Shown in pieces: positions 44,861 through 54,304 of a stretch of DNA of 64,000 nt (the first letter of the stretch is position 1; every line of letters begins with the position of its first letter). The DNA lies in assembly GCF_000970025.1 (NCBI RefSeq), contig NZ_CP009528.1, positions 1,475,168-1,539,167 on the forward strand, in the 5' to 3' direction. The position numbers were made by a program, and so were the translations under genes. Under the pieces are notes generated by a model. It was not told where the DNA came from. It saw nothing but the letters and a program-made list of their open reading frames with translations, and did no database searches. The stretch comes from Methanosarcina barkeri MS. Its GTDB lineage: Archaea; Halobacteriota; Methanosarcinia; Methanosarcinales; Methanosarcinaceae.

Positions 44861-46258
44861 ATGTATCTTTCAATAATGAATAAAAACAAAAGATGTCTTA
44901 TAATGAACAGAGCTGCCCGATTCACTAAAAACGGGGATTTCTGCCAGGGAATTCCTGTAATGCATATCCTGTATCTCCTGCTCATTCTTATAGCTCCTTT
45001 TGCAGGGGTGAATCTTCTTTTTATCTTCTCTGTCGTCCTTTTCCTGGGAATACGGTTTTCTGGGAAAACCATTTTATGTGACAGAGATGCTACCAGCCTT
45101 ATTTTTTCTCTGGCTCTCATGCTCTTTGTTTCCGTGATTTCTGGGAGCTATTCTTATACATATCCTTTCTACATAGTGCTCGCCGCATTTGCGATTGCGG
45201 CAGTCGGAAACCATAAAACCTCTTTTTCGGAAACAGATTCTGTACCTGATTCTAATTTAAGGCGGAGGACAATCAAAAAGAGGAGTTTTTCAATACTCTG
45301 GAGTTCGGCTTTCCTAGCACTTCGGATTGCTGCTGCATTCTTTGCCGCAAGCTGGATTGTCTACTGGCAGAAACTGCCGGTTTCATATAACCTGATATTC
45401 TTCATAGCTGTTATCGGGGCGGTTACCGGTTCTCTTTTCGAGTCAATCCCCTCCAAAATAGACAAGAATATTTCTGTGCCGCTGGGTGCAGGCATGACAA
45501 TGTGGATTTTTGAAGATTTCAGGTACTGGGTGTCTCCTGAAAAAATGGTCGTAGCACTTGTATTCTCGTTTATCCTGGGTGTGCTGGCTTACAGAGCTAA
45601 GATTGCAGATGTCTCTGCCCTTCTGAGTGCTGCCCTTCTGGGATTCCTGATAATTGTCTTCAGTGGACTTTCCTGGTACCTGCTTCTGCTCACGTTTTTT
45701 ATTCTTGGAGGCGGGTTTACAAAGTATAAATATGCATACAAAGAATCCATCGGGATTGCGCAGGCTAAGGACGGCATCCGGAGTTACGAAAATGTATTTT
45801 CAAACAGTACAGCAGCCCTTGCCCTTGCAGTAGCATATGGGGTTTTCCCGGAGCACAGTCTTCCGATCATCTATGCCTATATGGGTACGGTTGCAACAGC
45901 TACCGGAGATACTCTGGCAAGTGAAATAGGGACAACAGCAAAAGGAAGGCCAAGAATGATAACAACCCTCAAACTCTCGGAACCCGGGGTTGACGGAGCC
46001 GTATCATTGCTTGGTGAACTTGCTGCAATCTTCGGTTCTGCAGTGATAGGAGTCCTTGCATATTTACTGGGAATCTCGGATAATTTTATATTAACAGTCC
46101 TTATTACAACCGCAGGAGGGTTTTTCGGGACAAATATAGACAGCTTCCTTGGAGCTACACTTCAGAAAAGGGGAGTTCTTTCAAATAGTGGAGTCAATTT
46201 AGTGGCGACCTTTGCAGGAGCAGGGATCTCCGCTGTTTTGTATTTCCTTATAGCTTGA
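44861..46258 (+). CDS. DUF92 family membrane protein
   Basis: 465 residues with ten or more membrane segments. The C-terminal half is a clear DUF92/TMEM19 domain: TATGDTLASEIG, RPRMITTLK, EPGVDGAVSLLGELAA and TNIDSFLGATLQKRGVL. One DUF92 member, plant/cyanobacterial VTE6, phosphorylates phytyl phosphate, so archaeal members could phosphorylate an isoprenyl phosphate for lipid recycling; inference only. The N-terminal 200 residues add extra membrane segments. The start is uncertain: ATG 44861, or ATG near 44960 (MHILYLL) just before the first membrane segment. Confidence 0.85.
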   Translation: MYLSIMNKNKRCLIMNRAARFTKNGDFCQGIPVMHILYLLLILIAPFAGVNLLFIFSVVLFLGIRFSGKTILCDRDATSLIFSLALMLFVSVISGSYSYTYPFYIVLAAFAIAAVGNHKTSFSETDSVPDSNLRRRTIKKRSFSILWSSAFLALRIAAAFFAASWIVYWQKLPVSYNLIFFIAVIGAVTGSLFESIPSKIDKNISVPLGAGMTMWIFEDFRYWVSPEKMVVALVFSFILGVLAYRAKIADVSALLSAALLGFLIIVFSGLSWYLLLLTFFILGGGFTKYKYAYKESIGIAQAKDGIRSYENVFSNSTAALALAVAYGVFPEHSLPIIYAYMGTVATATGDTLASEIGTTAKGRPRMITTLKLSEPGVDGAVSLLGELAAIFGSAVIGVLAYLLGISDNFILTVLITTAGGFFGTNIDSFLGATLQKRGVLSNSGVNLVATFAGAGISAVLYFLIA

Positions 46259-46661
46259 ACCAGATAGGAACAATATTATTAATTTCTATTTCCTTATTCC
46301 TTTTCTGAGACTCTCAGATTATTTATACTGGTCTTTCATTTTTTTCATTTTTTCACAACTTTCTCCAGGCTTCAAAAATTTTTTCAGTCTTCTTATACCT
46401 TTTTTCAGTCTTCTTATACCTTTTTTCCGGCTTCTTCACCGATCTCATGATGTTTCCACTTTTTCTCATGATCTCTCTACTTTTTCTCATGATCTTCCTA
46501 CTTTTTCCCAGAATCTTTCTAGATTTTCTCAGGTTGTTCACTGCCGAAAAGAAGTATCCATTTATATTTGCATTGCATATTCTTAAGGAAACAGGGTTAC
46601 TGAACCATTCCACTTTTTATTTCTTCGACTCTTAGTTTTCAAGCTTACAGGAGGTAAACAG
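46259..46661. other. Intergenic region with degenerate tandem repeats
   Basis: Two short tandem blocks: CTTCTTATACCTTTTTTCAG (about 46385-46435, 2-3 units) and TTTTTCTCATGATC..CTAC (about 46445-46510, 3 units). No gene; frames here are repeat-driven. Confidence 0.7.
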
Positions 46662-47204
46662 ATGACAGAAACCGAGTATAAAGATAAGAAAATCCTGCTT
46701 GTAATCGCCCAGGAGCAATTCAGGGACGAGGAATGTTTTGTTCCGAAACAGCTTTTTGAGGCTGCAGGAGTAAAAGTTACCATTGCAGCCGAATCTAAGA
46801 AAACGTCTAAAGGGATGCTCGGAGGAACAATCAAGCCTGATATCGCGATCTCAGACGCCAGAATTGACGACTATGATGCAATAGTAATCTCAGGGGGCTC
46901 AGGCTCTAAAAAGTACCTGTGGGATAACAGAGCTCTGCAGGCACTCGTAAAAGAAGCTGATGACCTAAAAAAGGTGCTCTCCGCGATCTGCATTTCTCCT
47001 GTAGTACTGGCAAGAACAGGCATCTTGAAGGACAAAGAGAGCACAGTCTTCAAAAGTCCGGATACTGTACGTGAACTTAAGGAACATGGTGCTATCTATC
47101 TGGACAGGGAAGTAGTGGTTTCGGGTCGTGTGGTCACAGGGCGAGATCCTGCAAGTGCTGATGCGTTTGGAAAAGCCGTACTTGAGGCCCTGAAAAAAGC
47201 TTAA
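46662..47204 (+). CDS. DJ-1/PfpI family protein
   Basis: 180 residues; the ATG follows AGGAGGTAAACAG. Family pattern: a Rossmann-like core, LLVIAQEQFRDEECFVPKQL with the conserved Glu, VISGGSGSKKYLWDN, and the nucleophile elbow SAICISPVVLA (Cys near residue 109). PfpI-like members act as peptidases, glyoxalases/deglycases or stress proteins. Activity cannot be chosen from sequence alone. Single gene. Confidence 0.9.
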   Translation: MTETEYKDKKILLVIAQEQFRDEECFVPKQLFEAAGVKVTIAAESKKTSKGMLGGTIKPDIAISDARIDDYDAIVISGGSGSKKYLWDNRALQALVKEADDLKKVLSAICISPVVLARTGILKDKESTVFKSPDTVRELKEHGAIYLDREVVVSGRVVTGRDPASADAFGKAVLEALKKA

Positions 47205-47291
47205 TTTTCATCAAGGATTCTGAAATGCAGATCTCCTTTACCGAAAAGTTGTCTGAGAATTAGATTTCTCAGGTTACCGGGTGTGCTTATT

Positions 47292-49070
47292 ATGACAGCG
47301 GAACTTGAAGCCATACTGGCTTATCACCAGGCAAGTAAACACAACTTCAAAGCTTATGCTCCGGGTCCTCATCGCCTGGATCTGCCTCTCAAGCCAGATC
47401 CCTTCCTTAACTATCATGGAACTCGACTTTTTAATCTGGAGATCCGGAGCGATGAGCATATAATAGCTGAGACTTTTCCTGCCTATGAACAGGCTTTCTC
47501 ACCGGAAAAACTCAAGCCGTATGAAATGAGTGTGAAATCGATTTCCAGGCTTTTTTTTGACAGTTTCGCCATTTCTGCCTGGAAGAAAGCAGAAGGTATA
47601 AAATGGCCTCTTCGCGTTAATCCTTCAAGTGGAAACCTTCATCCTACCGAGGTTTACCTTCTTTCCGGTCCTGTGAAGGGGCTTCTGAAAACCCCGTCTG
47701 TCTGCCATTATGCTCCTTTTCCTCATGCTCTTGAACTCAGAGCGGAACTTTCGTCAAAGACCTGGGAGCTATTAAGTTCGGGCTTTCCTGAAGGCACTTT
47801 TTTCGTGGGGCTGAGTTCAATTTTCTGGCGGGTTTCCTGGAAATATGGGCTCAGAGCCTTTCGATATGCACAGCATGATATTGGGCATGCAATCGCTGCT
47901 CTGACCTTTGCTGCTGCCGGGCTCGGCTGGAAAACAAGTCTTCTTGCAGACATGGGTTCGGACGAGATTGCAGTGCTTCTTGGCATTTCCGGAGAGAAAG
48001 GTCCTGAAAAACAGGAGCCTGCCTGTCTGCTTGCGGTCTATCCGGCAGGAAAGACCTGTACAAAAGGCAGGATTTCTTCCGGAGCGATTCCTGCTTTTAA
48101 AAATCTTTCCTGGAAAGGCGTTCCTAACAGTTTAAGCCCAGGGCATGTTGAATGGGTAGGTCTCGAAAAAGCGGCCTCGGCAGCTTATAAGAAGGAAACC
48201 GATTACCTTGAAAATAAAGAAGAAGTAAAAGAAGAATCAAAAGAAGAAGTAAAAGAAGAATCAAAAGAAGAATCAAATGAAGAATCAAATGAAGAATCAA
48301 ATGAAGAATCAAATGAAGAATCAAATGAAGGACCAAAATCCTATTTGCAGACTGCTTCATCACTAAAAACCAGCAGCTTCGGGAACCTGTCCGAGCTTGA
48401 TACAGTTCCTCTGCGCAGAGTTATCCGGGGAAGGAGAAGTGCTATTGAGATGAATAACAGCGCATACCTAGAAAAAGAAACTTTCTATGCGATGCTGCAA
48501 AGAACCCTTCCGCAAAACAATCCGATTTTCAATTCGCTTGCGTTTGGTTCCTTTACTCACCTGCTCATTTTCGTGAACCGCGTAAAGGACCTACTTCCGG
48601 GACTTTATATTTTCCTTCGCAAACCCGAAGAAAAAGAGAGGTTTAAAGCTGCGATCAGGTCGGACTTTTTATGGGAAAAACCGAAAAATTGCCCATCAGA
48701 TCTTGAGTTTTATCTGTTGATGGAAGAAACTCTGGATTTTTTTGCAGCCCAGCTTTCCTGTACACAGAGAAAAGCTGCCGATGCCTGTTTTACTGCCTGC
48801 ATGCTTTCGGAGTTCGAAGGTCCTCTGAGCAGGTTCGGAGCCTGGATATATCCGTACCTTTTCTGGGAATGCGGAATTCTTGGGCAGCTTCTTTATCTTG
48901 AAGCCGAAGCATATGGCCTCAGGGGCTGTGGGATCGGGTGTTTCTTTGATGATCCTTTGCATGAAGCTATAGGGCTCAAAGGGCTTGAGTTCCAGGACCT
49001 CTACCATTTCGCTGTTGGCTATCCACTTCCGGAGATAGGTGTTAGAACTCTTCCTGCATACAAAGATTGA
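47292..49070 (+). CDS. Fused double SagB/ThcOx-type flavin oxidoreductase
   Basis: 592 residues from the ATG at 47292 (a GTG 9 nt upstream is possible). Two nitroreductase-fold halves are joined by an acidic repeat linker (about 305-345, EESNEESNEESNEESNE). The first half has the SagB motif RVNPSSGNLHPTEVYLL and HDIGHAIAALTFAAAGLGW. The second has RRVIRGRRSAIEMNN, ADACFTACMLSEFEG and RGCGIGCFFDDPLHE. SagB-type enzymes oxidise azolines in peptide maturation, but many stand alone, and no cyclodehydratase is nearby. A fused pair would make a pseudo-dimer. Substrate unknown. Confidence 0.85.
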   Translation: MTAELEAILAYHQASKHNFKAYAPGPHRLDLPLKPDPFLNYHGTRLFNLEIRSDEHIIAETFPAYEQAFSPEKLKPYEMSVKSISRLFFDSFAISAWKKAEGIKWPLRVNPSSGNLHPTEVYLLSGPVKGLLKTPSVCHYAPFPHALELRAELSSKTWELLSSGFPEGTFFVGLSSIFWRVSWKYGLRAFRYAQHDIGHAIAALTFAAAGLGWKTSLLADMGSDEIAVLLGISGEKGPEKQEPACLLAVYPAGKTCTKGRISSGAIPAFKNLSWKGVPNSLSPGHVEWVGLEKAASAAYKKETDYLENKEEVKEESKEEVKEESKEESNEESNEESNEESNEESNEGPKSYLQTASSLKTSSFGNLSELDTVPLRRVIRGRRSAIEMNNSAYLEKETFYAMLQRTLPQNNPIFNSLAFGSFTHLLIFVNRVKDLLPGLYIFLRKPEEKERFKAAIRSDFLWEKPKNCPSDLEFYLLMEETLDFFAAQLSCTQRKAADACFTACMLSEFEGPLSRFGAWIYPYLFWECGILGQLLYLEAEAYGLRGCGIGCFFDDPLHEAIGLKGLEFQDLYHFAVGYPLPEIGVRTLPAYKD

Positions 49071-49183
49071 TTTTTTATTTTTCCTCTTATCCTATCAAAT
49101 GCCACAGCACTATTTATGTTATTCTTGAATCTCTTTCCATTATCCATATGACATAGTTACGGCAAACGATAATCGAAAATTAT

Positions 49184-49888
49184 TCAGGTATTTTTAACAA
49201 TCTCCTGAATATTGTCCAGCATCCTGAATATCAATAACTTTGACTCTGCTAAAAATGAATCTTTATCCAGCATTTCTTCCTCATTCTGGATATATGTTCC
49301 TTCAATCAGTTCATCCCTGCAGTTTTCAATAACGTTTCTGATTGTTCTGTTGCTCATTTCCAGATGGAACTGGAGTCCAATTACCCTGTTTTTGTAGATA
49401 AAACCCTGATTTTTGCAAGCTCCACTTTCAAAGAGTCTTATTGCTCCTTCAGGCAGGCCGAAGGTGTCTCCATGCCAATGAAAAGCGATAAATTCTTCAG
49501 GAATGCCTTTTAGCAGAGGGTTTTTAGACTCCTGCTTGATCTTGAATACCGGAAACCATCCGATTTCCTTATCATTGTTCTTAAATACCTCGGCTTTTAG
49601 GGCATCAGCAATAAGCTGAGCGCCAAGGCAAATTCCAAGTACTGCTTTTCCTGCAGAAATAGCTTCTTTGAGAAATGTTTTTTCTTTTCTTAGCCAGGGA
49701 TATTTTTCATACTCATAGATATTCATCGGTCCACCCATGACTATGAGAAGATCGAACCTATCTAGACTGGGAAAGTTCTGATTTTCATATAAACGTGTTA
49801 TTGATAAAGAGTGATTTCTTTTTTCTATCCATTCAACAATAGTTCCCAATGTTTCAAACTCAACGTGCTGGATACAGTATATTTTCAT
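49184..49888 (-). CDS. Class I glutamine amidotransferase-like protein
   Basis: 234 residues. GATase1 fold with nucleophile motif GICLGAQL (Cys near residue 87), VMGGPMNIYEYEKYPWL near 50, FHWHGDTF, and QFHLEMS (His near 174, Glu near 176). The triad is intact. The stand-alone form resembles GMP-synthase-type amidotransferase proteins that hydrolyse glutamine or gamma-glutamyl compounds. No synthase partner nearby. Confidence 0.9.
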   Translation of the reverse strand: MKIYCIQHVEFETLGTIVEWIEKRNHSLSITRLYENQNFPSLDRFDLLIVMGGPMNIYEYEKYPWLRKEKTFLKEAISAGKAVLGICLGAQLIADALKAEVFKNNDKEIGWFPVFKIKQESKNPLLKGIPEEFIAFHWHGDTFGLPEGAIRLFESGACKNQGFIYKNRVIGLQFHLEMSNRTIRNVIENCRDELIEGTYIQNEEEMLDKDSFLAESKLLIFRMLDNIQEIVKNT

Positions 49889-50050
49889 GCTTAAACCTTT
49901 ATTTAAAATATTTAAATTGATATTCGACTTTTAATAGGTAGCGTATCATTTTAATAGATAGCGTACCAAAAGTTCCGTAAAATATAATTGACTCTGTATC
50001 CTTTTTCTTGATCACGAAAAAGATTTATTATTTCATTGATGCATGGTTTT

Positions 50051-51172
50051 TTATTCTTTTTTCTGCTCTTCGCTTTCTTTCTTCTTTCCTCTTCTCAAAC
50101 TTCTTCTGACAACTCCAGGCTGGGAAGGAGGAACAGGCGTCTCGCATCCTGATTTCAGGTCACACTCCACTACAATTCCCCGCAGCAGCCGACCCAGAAT
50201 ATCCGAACCCGTGATAATTCTTTTCTCCTGGTCCCAGTAGAGGATAAGGTCCTGATCGATCACATCGTCTTCAGGGTATTGCGGATACACCTTAAACTGC
50301 CTGATTACTTTCTCAAGCCTGGTCTTGGGAGACCTCACCACAACTGGAAAGTGACAGTAAGAAAGCGGAATAAATGGGCCTTTCTTGTAGACCACATCCC
50401 TGAGGAAGCCGTCTGCGTCAAGCACCATGACAGGTTCGTCCTGAGGGTTGGTAATGATTACCCATTTTTTCCCGGAGGCTTCTATCTTTTGCAAAAAAGG
50501 ATCGTCTGGTTCTCTTTTAAATGGAGGAAATACCGGACGGTTATTTTCAACCGGGAGTGAGATTATGCTTCTCTGGTCTATTAGCGAGCCTTCATCGGAG
50601 ATGCTGACGTCATCTATGGAGAGAAAGTTCAGAGCCCCGATTCCCTCAAAAGTGCCAATATCAGACTTTCCCGATTCAATATGCTTTTCGAGCATAATCC
50701 GCATGGACTGTTCCTTGAAGAGTTCAAGTTTTTCCCTGCCGAGCCACCAGTCAAGAATAAGAGCTGTAGGCTTGGCTACCGGATAGAGCAGCATCTGGTA
50801 GAACCGGACTAAAGGAGTTAACTTTGCTCCAATTGAAAGGGCATTTCGGGAAAAGTAAGCCTGGGGTACAATCTCTCCAAAACTGGTGATTACAAAAGTA
50901 GAGAAGAGGAAAGCTGAGGCTCCTGTCAGTACGGAACCTGTAAGCAGGGCAATCAGGACATTTACACCTACGTTTCCCCAGAGCAGTGTCGTAAGCAGGA
51001 AGTTTGAGTCCCGCCGGATCTGCAGAATTTTGATAGCTTCTTTGCTGTCTGCTTCGGCCTCTATCTCAAGCCTGAGTCTACCAAGGCTGAAAAGTCCAAT
51101 TGTCATTCCTGAAAATATAGCGGACTGTATCAGGCAGAGTATGATCAGTATCCAGATAATAATTTCATTCAT
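50051..51172 (-). CDS. CNNM/DUF21 family membrane protein
   Basis: 373 residues. The DUF21 membrane domain (about 1-165) has SAIFSGMTIGLFSLGRLRLE, LWGNVGVNVLIALL and FGEIVPQAYFSRNAL, the last being a family hallmark. A cytosolic part follows, in the position normally held by a CBS pair; here it is divergent (KWVIITNPQDEPVMVLDADGF resembles one CBS half). Members take part in magnesium or other divalent cation export. The lysine/arginine/glutamate-rich tail is disordered. Confidence 0.88.
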   Translation of the reverse strand: MNEIIIWILIILCLIQSAIFSGMTIGLFSLGRLRLEIEAEADSKEAIKILQIRRDSNFLLTTLLWGNVGVNVLIALLTGSVLTGASAFLFSTFVITSFGEIVPQAYFSRNALSIGAKLTPLVRFYQMLLYPVAKPTALILDWWLGREKLELFKEQSMRIMLEKHIESGKSDIGTFEGIGALNFLSIDDVSISDEGSLIDQRSIISLPVENNRPVFPPFKREPDDPFLQKIEASGKKWVIITNPQDEPVMVLDADGFLRDVVYKKGPFIPLSYCHFPVVVRSPKTRLEKVIRQFKVYPQYPEDDVIDQDLILYWDQEKRIITGSDILGRLLRGIVVECDLKSGCETPVPPSQPGVVRRSLRRGKKKESEEQKKE

Positions 51173-51828
51173 TGTGAGTCTATAACCTCTATGATCTTCA
51201 TATTGGCATAATTTAAGGTTTAATCCTAGGTAAATTATAGGTTAATCCATCAACGATTTTCGTATAAACATAGGTTTAACGGCTTAACCTGTCAATTTTT
51301 ATATATTTAACTGAGTCGCAGTCATTTTCTAAATTTGGTTTTCTGGTTTTGCATTACTTCGGCTTGTTGTAAATTTAGCCTTAAAATATAAACTTAACCT
51401 TAAGATTTTACCTCGCCCTAACCATTAATTTCTTTTAAACTTTATACGGTTTTAACAGTACTGAAATTTCTCTTAAACTTTATACGGTTTTAACAGTACT
51501 GAAATTTTTCTTAAACTTTATACGGTTTTAACAGTACTGAAATTTCTCTTAAACTTTATACGGTTTTAACAGTACTGAAATTTCTCTTAAACTTTATACG
51601 GTTTTAACAGTACTGAATGGAAATTTTCTGATAATCTTAATTCTACATAGTCTTAATTCAATTATTACTCTATTCTAATAGTTTAATTTGTGTTTTCTAA
51701 TTTATTGCGATCCTTTTGAAAAAAGGTATCATTTTGAAATTATATAGATAAATACAGTAATGGATTTCTAATTACAGATAAATATAATAGTCATTATATT
51801 TCCCTTTATCAGATCTTAGAGTAAAAAA
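51173..51828. other. Intergenic region with a tandem array
   Basis: No gene; contains the 38-bp repeat array (51427-51615) and a diverged relative of the 12605-12683 element interior (51736-51800). Confidence 0.65.
51427..51615. repeat. 38-bp tandem array, five copies
   Basis: Unit AAATTTCTCTTAAACTTTAT + ACGGTTTTAACAGTACTG, five contiguous copies (the first one base short). Each ends in the palindrome CAGTACTG. There are no spacers between units, so it is not a CRISPR array. Confidence 0.95.
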
Positions 51829-52370
51829 TAGAACTCGAAGTTTTAAAACAATCTCTGGCTTCGCTGGACATCAATCCAGATGAAATTAAAGATGAAAGAT
51901 ATGCCAATGTCTTTCGTTTTTTGTTTTCTATCATTGAAATACAGAATGAAGAGGTTGATTTTCTCATGGAAGATAACCAGAAGCTTCGAGATGAAATCAA
52001 CTTACTCAAAGTTGAAAGTACTCAAAGTTGAAAGTACTCAAAGTTGAAAAGTCCAAACCTAAAATTCTTGGCTCTAAAAAGAATGAAGACATTTCTTCTG
52101 AAATTGAATGTACTGTTTTTTCCAGAGATTCCGCTGCATAACAATGCAGCTGAACTGGCGGCGAGAGCAAAGGTCAGAAAAAGGGGTCAGAAAAAGAGAT
52201 GTGAGCCTAAACCATAACATAAGAAGGAACAAAAGAAAATGACACATTTATGACGATTGTTCAGACAGCAAAGAAACTGGGAGTAAGTGCATATCAGTAC
52301 ACATGTGATAGAGTAGGCAGTACATTTGAGATACCATCTCTGGCTCAATTCATCAGAGAAAAAAGTCCAT
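51829..52370 (+). pseudogene. Remnant of an IS66-like transposase
   Basis: N-terminal piece (LEVLKQSLASLDINPDEIKD, YANVFRFLFSIIEIQ and LRDEINLLKVE) followed by KPKILGSKKNEDISSEIE. The start codon is ATA where ATG is expected. A 17-bp unit (TACTCAAAGTTGAAAG) triplicated at about 52001-52050 shifts the frame into a stop. After an internal deletion the C-terminal piece resumes near 52220 (MTIVQTAKKLGVSAYQYTCD, SLAQFIREKSP) and stops at about 52370. Clearly dead. Confidence 0.75.
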
Positions 52371-52556
52371 AGAGTGGAAATTGAGGGATTTCCACTCAAT
52401 TTGACGAGGATACATAAGATAGAAATAAACTGTGAGATTAACTCCAATTTTAGTAAAAAACATTTGAGTATGTGCTTATGATTAATTACTGAGCCTATCA
52501 AGAAACTTAAAATTAGTTTTTGAATCCTAATTCTGGAATTATTATCTGAAATACTT

Positions 52557-53695
52557 TAGGACTTACGCAGTTAAAATGCCGAAAACTTGATATCTTTATA
52601 AATATACTTATGGCTTAGTGTTTCTCTAAAAACGTACGGAGTTATGGACATAAATCCACCTAAGTGTACCGACATTGACTACATTAATTTTCTCATTGCG
52701 GCTTCTAACGTTTTTAGCTGTACTGAAGCTGCTAGATGTTATCCAGACATAGCTAATGCTCCTTCTCATGATGCTTTTACTCGTTGCCTTCAAAGGCAAC
52801 CTCCAGACACGGAAGCACTATGGGAGGAAGTAAAAAGTTATGTCAAGCTTAAGGGAGGATACCTAATTGTTGATGATTCAACATTAGATAAACCATACGC
52901 AGAAGAAATTGCTTTTGTTCGTCGTATGTGGAGTGGAAAACATCATCGTACTGTAAAGGGAATAGGCCTGGTTACCTTAGTTTGGACTGACGGTACAACC
53001 GTTATACCTATCGATTTTCGAATTTATAACATCGATGTAGACGACAAAACAAAGAATGACCATTTCCGTGATATGCTTGACAAGGCCGAAGAACGTGGTT
53101 TTAATCCCAAATTCGTTTTATTTGATACATGGTATGCAAGTGTGAAAAACCTTAAAGCCATTAGACAGAAAGAGTGGCATTTCCTTACAAGATTGAAAAA
53201 TAATCGTTTGGTAAATCCTGACAACAAGGGAAATGTGCCACTTGAAACAGTAGATATTCCTCCAAAAGGACGTGTGGTTCACCTCAAAGCATATGGATTT
53301 GTAAAGGTGTTTAGGATAGTTTCAAAAAATGGAGACACGCAACACTGGGTTACAGATGTGCAAGAGATGGATGAAGCAAAACGTGAAGATTTGGCAAAGA
53401 AGTCATGGAAAATTGAGGAATATCATAGGGGAATAAAACAGTTCTGTGGTGTCGAAAAATGTCAGGCAAGAAAGGAAGAATCACAAAGAGCACATATAAT
53501 GTTCTCATTAAGAGCTTTTCTTAGACTGGAATTACAAAGAATCAAAAGTGGAATATCCTGGTTTGAAAGTGCTATGAAAATTAGAAGAGTGGCAGTGACA
53601 GAATACTTAAGGAATCCCCAATACACGTTAAATTAATTCAAATATTTGAAAGTTTGGAAAAAACAATATGCTAGGAGCCAACTGCGTAACTCCTA
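52557..53695 (+). mobile_element. Complete insertion sequence, IS4/IS701-like
   Basis: Inverted ends TAGGACTTACGCAGTT (52557-52572) and AACTGCGTAACTCCTA (53680-53695), one mismatch, flanked by the 6-bp direct repeat ATACTT (52551-52556 and 53696-53701). 1139 bp with one intact transposase. Intact ends and target duplication indicate a recent insertion. Confidence 0.9.
52644..53636 (+). CDS. DDE transposase, IS701-like
   Basis: 330 residues. DDE residues in YLIVDDSTLDKPYAEEI (first Asp), FVLFDTWYASVKNLK (second Asp) and KSWKIEEYHRGIKQFCG (Glu; the YREK-like stretch). A basic C-terminus and no frameshift, so probably active. The ATG at 52644 follows ACGGAGTT. It matches the IS4/IS701 group by motif; the exact family cannot be confirmed here. 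Confidence 0.9.
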   Translation: MDINPPKCTDIDYINFLIAASNVFSCTEAARCYPDIANAPSHDAFTRCLQRQPPDTEALWEEVKSYVKLKGGYLIVDDSTLDKPYAEEIAFVRRMWSGKHHRTVKGIGLVTLVWTDGTTVIPIDFRIYNIDVDDKTKNDHFRDMLDKAEERGFNPKFVLFDTWYASVKNLKAIRQKEWHFLTRLKNNRLVNPDNKGNVPLETVDIPPKGRVVHLKAYGFVKVFRIVSKNGDTQHWVTDVQEMDEAKREDLAKKSWKIEEYHRGIKQFCGVEKCQARKEESQRAHIMFSLRAFLRLELQRIKSGISWFESAMKIRRVAVTEYLRNPQYTLN

Positions 53696-53901
53696 ATACT
53701 TATAAGTCAGGTAACTCAGAAACGCATATGAATTTGGAAATAAAAGTTGGTTTTGGAATAGGCTCATACTTTTGATAGAATTCTGAACTAAAAAGTGCTT
53801 TATCTTTCGACCTCCAATAAGTAGAAGAATCGAATCTAATAGAAAAATAGAATCATACATAGAATCACACAGAAGGCCTAATTTTAGGAGTTGGTAACTT
53901 T

Positions 53902-54270
53902 ATGGAAGATCAAAATGATGAACTATATCTTGCAGAGCTGCAAGCATGCAAACTGGATTTTTTGGAATGGACACCTGAGAAGGGAGTGAATGTTAGTGAA
54001 ACGTCAAAACAATTTGCAAGGGAATTTCTGAATTTATCAAGTACAGAGGACTACAGCAAGGTCAAAGAATTTAACGGGGCTAAAAAGACATTCAATGAAA
54101 TAGCTTCATTACTGATCCAGTGTAAAGCAGGGAATGACGGAACGATCTCTAAAGCGACCATAGATGAAATAGCAGAACAAAGCGGAACTACAGATCGCAG
54201 AGTTTATACAGTACTGGAAGCATTAGAAATTGAGGGATGGAATCCATTAAAGAGCTGTATTATAAACTGA
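53902..54270 (+). CDS. Small protein with a helix-turn-helix-like region, C-terminus altered
   Basis: 122 residues; the ATG follows AGGAGTTGGTAACTTT. The N-terminal 50 residues are acidic and uncharacterised. Residues about 80-115 (GTISKATIDEIAEQSGTTDR, then RVYTVLEALEIEGW) look like a winged or simple HTH. The last residues come from a 37-bp tandem duplication, so the original C-terminus was changed. No family recognised; lies among transposon remnants. Confidence 0.5.
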   Translation: MEDQNDELYLAELQACKLDFLEWTPEKGVNVSETSKQFAREFLNLSSTEDYSKVKEFNGAKKTFNEIASLLIQCKAGNDGTISKATIDEIAEQSGTTDRRVYTVLEALEIEGWNPLKSCIIN

Positions 54271-54304
54271 GGGATGGAAACCATCAAAGAGCTGTGAAGA
54301 ATGA
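54231..54304 (+). repeat. 37-bp tandem duplication at the end of the HTH-like gene
   Basis: GAGGGATGGAATCCATTAAAG (part) at 54231 recurs as GAGGGATGGAAACCATCAAA at 54268. The duplication adds the stop now used by the gene. Confidence 0.8.

Larger units (their letters stand above)
52490..53766. mobile_element. TGAGCC-family MITE-like element, copy 3, split by an IS
   Basis: Left half 52490-52556 begins TGAGCCTATC; right half 53702-53766 ends TTTTGGAATAGGCTCA. Together about 132 bp, the same size as copy 1 (133 bp). The IS at 52557-53695 sits between them. Confidence 0.8.

Noticed and set aside
48124-48363. Minus-strand leucine-rich frame
   Set aside because: Antisense of the acidic EES(K/N)E repeat of the SagB-type gene; composition is a repeat artefact.
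51427-51615. Possible CRISPR array
   Set aside because: The 38-bp units are contiguous with no unique spacers, and no cas gene is present in the window.
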